This document shows, in pieces, positions 58,869 through 64,000 of a stretch of 64,000 nt of DNA (positions within the stretch are counted from its first letter, which is position 1; each line of letters opens with the position of its first letter). The stretch comes from Chlorokybus atmophyticus. Lineage: Eukaryota; Streptophyta; Chlorokybophyceae; Chlorokybales; Chlorokybaceae. The notes below the pieces were generated by a model, which had not been told where the DNA came from, did no database searches, and saw only the letters and a program-made list of their open reading frames with translations. Both the position numbers and the translations under genes were made by a program. The stretch is taken from contig RHPI01003124.1 of the NCBI GenBank assembly GCA_009103225.1, positions 401,440 to 465,439 on the forward strand, read 5' to 3'.

Positions 58869-61800
58869 TTACAGGCTCCAGGAGTACTTGCCACCAGCAG
58901 CACCAGCAGACGCCACCTTGGGGGCAGCAGTGAACGCCTGGTTGGCATTGACCGTGTTGGAGTAGGAAGAGAAGGGCTGAGGCTCATACTCTACAATGAC
59001 ATCAGTGTCGCGACCCATATCAGATTGCAGGAGGTCTGTGCAAAAGACAAGAATGTGTCAGGCAAGAAGGGCTCACAAGGCAGCAAAGGTCTGCACTTAA
59101 TATCTACATGCCAACGTACCAACGCTCATGCGGAAGGGGTCCTTCACATCGCGATCCTCGCCATTGACGTTGACCCTCACAATCTTCAATGTGCCTGGCT
59201 CGATGAAGTCGGGCATCACATTGATGGCGAGCTGACCAGCACGCGGGTCCTCAGTAGGCTTGAAGTACATGCAGAGGTTCTCCTTGGAGACGTAGCACTT
59301 GGTGTAGATGTCAGCAAGGAAGCAGAGCTCAAACGCATGGTAGCCAGAGATGGAGTGGCCACCCTTGCGGCGGTAGCTGCCAACCAGGAAGGGCAGACCA
59401 TCACCATTGGTACGGAAGTACACACCCTGGTCGTCGTGGTTTAGGAAGAAGGTGTTGTAGAAGGCAGTCTGCTCACGAGCCAACTTCAGGTACTCCTCGT
59501 TGTTGGTCTTGCCATACATGATGTAGTAGGCAAGGATGGCCTGCTCCTGCTGCCAGAAGTCCTTGGTATCCCACCTGCAACGTCAACCGGTTATCACATA
59601 CTGCGAAAGAAGCTCAATCTATCAACTCAAGGGACATGAAAGGCAGTGACCCACAGCATGCATTGTCTGCTTACCAGCGGAACTCAATGAACATGCCGTT
59701 CTTGGGGTGGCGCTCAATCACGTCGAACAGACCGCTGCGGATTTGGTCAACACCAACACGGGCGAGCTCATCACCCAGGTAGCAGCAGAGCTTCATAAGG
59801 GCATCTGAGTAGGCCTTGTCAGAGCGGGCATAGAAGTTGGCAGCACGAGTCAAGTTCCAGGCGATCTTCAGGTTGTGACCGCAGACAGCAGAGTCCTGCT
59901 GCCACCTCCAGGTGGTCCAGGGGGTCCAGTCCTCGTAGAAGCGCTCATTAACGAAAGGCACACTCGGGTCCGGATCAGGGAACTTGGTCAGAATCAACTC
60001 GCTTGTCTCGCGGAGGATCCACAGGCATCTGTCCAGGAACTTCTGCAGGTAGGGAGAGGAGCCCTCAGGGACAGGGTCCAGCGCGCAGACAAGGTTGATC
60101 AGGTAAGCAGGGATGTGGTCGCCAATGGAGTTCCAGTTCTTCTGGGACTTGTTGTCGCCCAGATGGGGGTCGTCATACTTAAGGGTGGCAGCATCAACAT
60201 GGGAGTAGTAGCCGCGGTGGCCGCTCTTGGTGTCCAAGTAGTACTTGTCGAACATCTCCACAGTGCGGACAATGTCGGCGAGCGCATCAGGGTCGTAGGT
60301 GATGCGGTAGTATTGGGTGAGGCCGGCAAGGGCATAGATCTGCTCGTACAGGGGGATCTGGTTGAAGTCATCACCGTTCTGTGAGGCCATGATCATCTTG
60401 CCATCTTTGAGACCATAGGCCCAGAAGCAGCAGCGTCCATCATTGGTGAGCTTGCGAAAAGCCTCACGCTGGAACTTGATGGCATTGCGTGCGTTCTCCA
60501 AGAAGCGGTCAGACCCGGTCAGCAGGTATGCAGAAGACAGACCATAGATGAGGCGAGACAGGGTGGCCATCTCCTGAGCAGTGTCAGCCGTCTTGTGGCC
60601 GGTGATCTCAATGTTGGTGCGGTAATTGACGCGGAAATCTCCACCCACAGCGTTCACCCAGACATCAGCAAGCACGTTGAGCTGGTTGACCCACCAGTGG
60701 GCATCCTCAAAGATAAGTCCACCATGGCCGTCCTCCATGATGTGAAGGGTGCGAGCATCAATGCGGGTCTTGCCAGCGTCCTCAATCTCAATGCCAGCAG
60801 CAATGAGGAGGGCACCAACATTGATGTACTTCTGGACACGAGCAGAGGGAGACCAGTCGAAGCCGGGAGGATCGGGCATTCGATCGCGGTCAACCTCGTC
60901 AATGTTCATGAGGCACTGCACAACAGAATGTCGACGTCAGACAGCACCCCAACAGTTGACAGCAACCCCACTGACCAAACTCAAGGCTCAACACAAGGCT
61001 CACTGGCATGTAGGTACCCAAGTAACATGTTTTATTGATCAATGGTGCTTACCTTGCACCATGTCTGCTCGGACAGGTTGATGACGAACTCGTCTCCGGA
61101 GCGAGCCACCAGCTTGAAGGCAGCATTGGCAACATCGACAGCGGTCACGTAGCTGAATAATGGGGGCATCAGCAAATAGTGCACCTTACAACAGCAACAA
61201 GTACTGTTGGGGATCGAGCTACTTGCGCATGCATTACTCAACATTCATATCAAATATCATAACATACCCTGTGATGGTGACAGTGTTAGTGGCGCGAGAG
61301 AGGCCGACCGCAACTGCCTGTGTGGTCTGCGGCTTGGCTGCCTTGGGGGCAGGCTGCAAAAATACTCAAGGTGAAACCCCATGCAAGCAGAAAGACAGTG
61401 CCTGGCATCACACATGCAAGCAACGTCCTATGACTCGAATGTAACTGCCTTGACTCGAATAGGAGGCTAACAGACCTGCTGCAAGAGTTTACAAGCGGCA
61501 GCACGCTACGTTATAAAAGACAGCCCTACAGTCGTGTCATGCAACGAGCTGCAACTCCAGCTACAGTCAGCCGCCTACTTCGTGACCATTAAAACTCTTA
61601 CATGCTGAATGACTGTATTCACGAAGACATGTCAAAGAAAAGAAGAGAGAGCTAGACCGACGTTGTAGTACGCAATCGCACGCCAATGCACCTTGCGGAC
61701 GACGCTGAGTCGGCCAGCACCGGCGGAGAAGCTGCTCTTGGCGGAGCCAGCGACTGGGGCGCCATTCAGGGCAATGGGCTGCGCCTGGCGCTTGGACGCC

Positions 61801-61880
61801 ACACGGGAAGAGGCGGCGGGAGCGGCAACCGCCCCGCGCAGGACAGCCGATGAGGCGACGGCGGCGGTGGTCGTCGCCAT
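58869..61880 (-). CDS. Plastid-targeted N-acylglucosamine 2-epimerase-like protein
   Basis: Six exons join in frame (745 aa): 61880-61692, 61353-61268, 61152-61053, 60915-59675, 59574-59120 and 59035-58869. Exon 1 is a textbook chloroplast transit peptide: MATTTAAVASSAV, then Ala/Ser/Arg-rich with no acids until the end (about 1-60). A small beta-rich module follows (about 80-125, ITGYVTAVDVANAAFKLVAR). The bulk (about 130-690) is an alpha/alpha-barrel of the AGE family: DGHGGLIFEDAHWWVNQL, SRLIYGLSSAYLLTGSDRFL, GYYSHVDAATLKYD, WQQDSAVCGHNLKIAWNL (His about 472, the position of a catalytic His) and FRTNGDGLPFLVGSYRRKGG. It is much longer than classical AGE (~400 aa), so the reaction may differ; substrate unknown. 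Protein-level codon use is clean and C-rich, suggesting good expression. An in-frame Met lies 9 codons upstream. The family call is strong; activity is inference. Confidence 0.88.
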
Positions 61881-62162
61881 GCTGCTCACCGTCCCCGCAG
61901 CACACAATGCTGGTCTCAGGCCAAACCAAGCCTACTTTGGGCAATCAGCTGAGCAGCAAGAGAACGGTTAAAGGCAAATGCAGCTGCTAACCGCGTTCTC
62001 GTCGTGTCGTGAAAAGGCGACGCAACAGTACAACAGTACATTGCAAAGCATTGATGCCATCGTTCAGCCGACCTGCCACTGGCAGGCTGCTGGCATATGT
62101 CGCCAGAAAAAACTTGCTGCAGCCGGCCCATGCTGTAACCGCCATTTCATCAACTACACAAG

Positions 62163-62201
62163 TAGGTCTTGGTAGGGCACAGTGCGCCCTACCAAGACCT
62201 A
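62163..62201. repeat. Perfect hairpin, 16 bp arms, 7 nt loop
   Basis: 62163-62178 (TAGGTCTTGGTAGGGC) is the reverse complement of 62186-62201. It lies about 280 bp upstream of the epimerase-like gene start. Confidence 0.85.
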
Positions 62202-62908
62202 AGACCTACCGGTACTTCCACAACCGATTTTCACATTCAGCTCGCCCTTGCAAGATTCCGTCGTCGTGTAACGACCTTTATCGGTCGCTGGGCAGCAGAC
62301 GTCCGGTTTGGAATCGGAGCCTCAAGCACGGCATTAAGTCGGCTGCAGCCGCTTTTTCTTAGCATTCAAACGGTCGTTCTCTCCACCCTGTCAAAGTTCC
62401 GCCCCTCGTCGCAGCCCTTAACGGAGCTTGGAGCCGGGTTCTTTATCACGTCGCTAGCCTATTTCTGGCCTGTTTCATCGTCCAATTGGCTACGCATCCA
62501 CACTGCATTGACCGGCTGGTTGCGCAGGTAGTCTAATCAAATTATAATGATCTTTGATTGACACACTTACACACACACACACACACACATCGCATTGTGC
62601 ATATCGGTGCAATCTCACCTACTCTGCGGACACATAATTGGAAAATGAGCACACGCCTGCAAACACACAACTGCCTGCGCATACGCTGACTCCTAACCTC
62701 TCCTACTATCGTGCTTTTTTCTCCCTTACAATCCGGTGTGTCATATGTTGCCTGCATTAGCATTCGATGGCATTATGTGTGGCATGGTAGGAGTGGAGGC
62801 TAAGTGGAAACAGGCACGTGCAGAAGCATATTGTATGCAACGTGCTTGTATAGCATGTTATGGATCTGCGGTTGGCGTGTGCTTCAAGTTAAAAGTTATG
62901 CATGTAAG

Positions 62909-62911
<3 letters not shown>

Positions 62912-62992
<81 letters not shown>

Positions 62993-63006
62993 NTCTCTCT
63001 CTCTCT
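62912..63006. repeat. (CT)n microsatellite with single N
   Basis: CT dinucleotide run with one TT interruption (62959-62961) and an N at 62993 that probably marks a join or collapsed repeat. Confidence 0.93.
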
Positions 63007-63374
63007 GCTAACACATGGGTTTTTACACTCTTGGGCTTGATTATGGTCATTGCATGCGTGCCTGCCTGCCACATGTGCTAGCAAACGCATCGTCCATACC
63101 GCTACAATCTCAACTACTTTGCGTACACACGCACACGTAAGATAAGTATAATATTAAAAAAGTCTTAAAAAGCTATAAGTCGGTGGCATTATGTATACCG
63201 TTACGTTTGGTCATGTTCCGTATATGTGCAAATACAAACCCCTCAAACAAACAAAGCCCCCCACCCACCCACCCTTTCCCGAAAANCTTTAGGGGGGGTA
63301 TTAGGGCTGCATTTTTACCTGTAAAATGGTGTTACAAACACTCACACCCACCCATCCACCCACCCAAAAAATCT

Positions 63375-63512
63375 GACTGAGGCTATTTATCTGTCAGTTG
63401 GAGTAAAAGGTGCGCGCCTTAACTGCGACCAACTAACCAAGACTATTTCGCAATTAGCTGGAGCAAAAAGTGCGCGACTTAACTGCGACCGACTTACCGA
63501 GGCTATTGCGCG
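63375..63512. repeat. ~60 bp tandem repeat, about 2.3 copies
   Basis: Diverged units share GACTATTT/GGCTATT, AGTTGGAGTAAAA, GTGCGCG and CTTAACTGCGACC at a spacing of about 60 bp. The array is short and outside any gene. Confidence 0.7.
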
Positions 63513-64000
63513 GTCAACACATAGAAGTCTGATACGGATGCGGCATCAGATACGTCTGCTCAGTGATGTGAGTATCAATGCGCCTGAGAACTCGTATGAT
63601 ACGGGTAATGCGATAACATGCATGCGTAACTCATAAAATACATTAGATACTAAAAGAGAACTTGCTTATTATCATGCGTTGACTCGATGCATGAGCTAAG
63701 TACACTCCCATTATTGCCGCCACCGCCCGGGCTACCAGCATGAAGACCGCGCGCGCCCCAGCCTACGGCTAGCTACTTTGTACTTCATGTAGCATGTAGC
63801 TAGGGCTACTCTATAGACCTCTCTGTAGGAACTGCGCGTAGCTGAGCAGCTAGGAATTTGTTATTAGCTCATGTGCTATATTGAGTCTTAGGGGATTTCC
63901 GTAGTAGCATACGGCCTCGATGTGACCGTTGGCCTAGTGCCCGCGTGGCACTGTATAGTCATGACTTGACATGTATAAGTAGGAAGTCACGTCACTGGAC

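Larger units (their letters stand above)
61881..64000. other. Intergenic and repeats at the window end
   Basis: No gene recognised. Includes a hairpin at 62163-62201, a CA run (62570-62589), a CT microsatellite with one N, a single N at 63286 between C-rich flanks and a ~60 bp tandem repeat. About 63720-63860 carries GCTAGCTA-type words. Confidence 0.5.

Noticed and set aside
59875-60384. Plus-strand frames opposite the epimerase-like gene
   Set aside because: Shadows of the real minus-strand exon 60915-59675, which carries the family motifs.
63286-63320. Telomere repeat
   Set aside because: CTTTAGGGGGGGTATTAGGG resembles a TTTAGGG unit but there is no tandem array.

Overview
The window is eukaryotic nuclear DNA. 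Nearly every real gene is split by short GT-AG introns whose phases match from exon to exon. The gene set points to a photosynthetic flagellate of the green lineage. It has a plastid-targeted sugar epimerase-like protein with an N-terminal transit peptide, a plant-type copine with an MGGC lipidation start, a plant/algal PCC13-62-type desiccation-related protein, the centriole protein POC5, and a multi-sensor hybrid histidine kinase. An early-branching streptophyte or a prasinophyte-like green alga would fit. I cannot name the species from sequence alone.

Layout. 1-11.7 kb is gene-poor. It holds a degenerate F-box/leucine-rich gene family present as an inverted duplication (about 0.87-2.7 kb and 6.6-8.9 kb), a third fragment near 3.2 kb, several perfect hairpins and an N gap. 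11.7-13.9 kb (-) is the desiccation-related gene. 14-18.4 kb holds a 430 bp CT microsatellite and an AT-rich island. 18.4-19.8 kb (+) is POC5, tail-to-tail with a small coiled-coil gene (20.0-21.8 kb, -). 23.2-25.2 kb (+) is a two-dsRBD RNA-binding protein. 27.3-30.6 kb (-) is a secreted-type multidomain gene (subtilase, thrombospondin type 3 repeat, kelch). 32.8-36.5 kb (+) is a broken beta-helix surface-protein gene. 37.5-41.3 kb (-) is copine, divergent from POLA2 (42.3-45.3 kb, +), with a tRNA-Pro between them. 45.3-50.4 kb is mostly intergenic and partly AT-rich. 50.4-55.8 kb (+) is the hybrid histidine kinase. 55.8-58.9 kb is intergenic and AT-rich. 58.9-61.9 kb (-) is the plastid epimerase-like gene. 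62-64 kb is repeats.

The genes do not form an operon or pathway; this is an ordinary mixed nuclear neighbourhood. Themes that recur are cilium/centriole (POC5), DNA replication (POLA2), membrane signalling (copine, histidine kinase), plastid carbohydrate metabolism, and secreted or surface proteins (PCC13-62-like, subtilase-kelch, beta-helix). For POC5, the coiled-coil gene, the dsRBD gene, copine, POLA2, the kinase and the epimerase-like gene I could join all exons in frame by hand. Those models are therefore strong. The F-box, subtilase-kelch and beta-helix loci carry frameshifts or in-frame stops.

The oddest structural signal is a 269 bp block of kelch-gene exon sequence repeated with no visible difference 6 kb away, next to a single-N join. 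Next come a series of perfect hairpins with arms up to 39 bp. I found no CRISPR array, rRNA or clear autonomous transposon.
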